From contig JASHSN010000319.1 in assembly GCA_030038695.1 (NCBI GenBank), positions 1-6,437 of the forward strand: a stretch of 6,437 nucleotides of DNA, in the 5' to 3' direction. Below, one piece after another: positions 6,128 through 6,437 of the stretch (positions within the stretch are counted from its first letter, which is position 1; every line of letters begins with the position of its first letter). Under the pieces are notes generated by a model, which did not search any database, was not told where the DNA came from, and saw nothing but the letters and a program-made list of their open reading frames with translations. The position numbers were made by a program, and so were the translations under genes. The stretch is from Nitrososphaeraceae archaeon. GTDB taxonomy: Archaea; Thermoproteota; Nitrososphaeria; Nitrososphaerales; Nitrososphaeraceae.

Positions 6128-6158
6128 CCTATCTCATCAGCTTAAACCTATCTAATCA
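6128..6158 (+). repeat. CCTATCTNATCA direct repeat, 19-bp period
   Basis: CCTATCTCATCA (6128-6139) and CCTATCTAATCA (6147-6158) match at 11 of 12 positions, within a pyrimidine-rich stretch. On the minus strand this is a purine-rich 3' region of the edge gene. Function unknown. Confidence 0.35.
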
Positions 6159-6364
6159 TCTTTCATCCCTTTGAATGGTCTACCGGTGTATATGAATAAT
6201 AAAAACAATTTTGAGTCATACAAACCCGGTCGCTATCATCATCTAAATGAAGAAAGGAGGGGCAGCCGCACCTGCTGTTTTGTTTCTGTTGTATTGTTTC
6301 CCCAAATTTTCGCCTGGTTTCAGCTGCAATCGACTCATCATATAGGAGAAGGTTTACTACTTTA

Positions 6365-6437
6365 TCATCCTATCTTGACTACAGAATTTGGATTTCCAAA
6401 CATTGTATAAGCTAGCCAGGATACATCGCCACTCTGT
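6365..6437 (-). CDS. C-terminal end of a gene from the right edge, CHAT-like tail
   Basis: A minus-strand frame enters at 6436 and ends at TGA (6365-6367) after 23 codons. Its residues SWLAYTMFGNPNSVVKIG read like real protein. The 'WLAYT-(Y/F)-G-N/D-P-x-(A/S)-x-V' ending resembles the last strand of some CHAT-domain (caspase-like protease) proteins, where it closes the fold. The catalytic His and Cys would lie outside the window. Another minus frame is also open for 26 codons from the edge but its composition is less protein-like. Thus the existence of a gene end is moderately supported and the family only tentatively. Confidence 0.42.
   Translation of the reverse strand, partial: QSGDVSWLAYTMFGNPNSVVKIG

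Larger units (their letters stand above)
5791..6364. other. 574-bp region without a convincing gene
   Basis: Lies between the kinase promoter and the stop of the edge gene, whose 3' side it is. The longest frame (6171-6410, TTG start) has no recognisable domain. Two 32-codon ORFs lie antisense to each other (6247-6345 plus, 6243-6341 minus) with Ala/Pro/Lys-rich pieces, unsupported by promoters. A GGAGG (6256-6260 area) has no start codon at ribosome-binding distance. The stretch contains two short direct-repeat pairs and an ACCGG...CCGGT inverted pair (5940-5956). No tRNA signature (GGTTCGAATCC type arm) was found. Confidence 0.45.

Noticed and set aside
6120..6175. Possible C/D box sRNA on the minus strand (TGATGA and CTGA motifs)
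   Set aside because: The C box is imperfect and the C-D'-C'-D order and guide spacings are not met; the same applies to TGATGA/CTGA motifs near 3960-4015.
6243..6345. Two antisense 32-codon ORFs, one beginning MKKGGAAAPA
   Set aside because: The Lys/Ala/Pro-rich start recalls ribosomal-protein tails, but the rest does not, and neither ORF has a promoter; likely compositional chance.
6171..6410. 79-codon plus ORF at the right end
   Set aside because: TTG start, no recognisable domain, and it runs antisense over the more protein-like edge gene tail.

Overview
The window looks like chromosomal DNA of an ammonia-oxidising archaeon of the class Nitrososphaeria (soil Thaumarchaeota, Nitrososphaera/Nitrosocosmicus type). 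Four things point there: a histidine kinase of an architecture I associate with this group, a secreted PsbP-like protein and a secreted NHL propeller (both with Ala-x-Ala|Gln export signals), an archaeal winged-helix regulator, and the N-terminal third of a thaumarchaeal-type tyrosine integrase. Starts mostly lack Shine-Dalgarno sequences and have AT-rich TATA-like boxes about 25-35 nt upstream, as in archaea with many leaderless mRNAs. The DNA is AT-rich by eye. No rRNA, tRNA or CRISPR array was seen, and the assignment rests on recalled family resemblance, not a search.

Layout. 66-713 (-) is a secreted PsbP-like protein. It diverges, across a 104-bp promoter region, from 818-1702 (+), a winged-helix regulator with a FilR1/DUF1724-like C-terminal half. 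Next, 1854-2321 (+) is a broken integrase gene with an intact TATA box; its family resemblance stops abruptly near 2237. About 500 bp without a convincing gene follow, holding small repeats and hairpins. 2829-3782 (-) is a secreted six-bladed NHL beta-propeller with a GTG start, a hairpin/T-rich terminator candidate and a palindrome-rich upstream region. A 430-bp gap follows, with one tiny ORF that may be a relic. 4213-5718 (-) is a soluble sensor histidine kinase with an N-terminal four-cysteine TRASH-like module, a PLD-like sensory domain and a complete HisKA/HATPase core. 5719-6364 has no convincing gene but contains a palindromic TATA region and short direct repeats. At the right edge (6365-6437, -) the last 23 codons of another gene enter the window; they resemble the tail of some CHAT-domain proteins.

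How the parts may work together. The regulator/PsbP pair shares a divergent promoter, so regulation of one or both by the regulator is plausible. The kinase has no response regulator beside it and must signal to a partner elsewhere. The two secreted proteins are extracytoplasmic. No operon is evident: every gene is separated from its neighbour by at least 100 bp. I see no complete new defence or mobile system. The best leads are the metal-ligand-like module on the kinase, the cut integrase, and the edge fragment.
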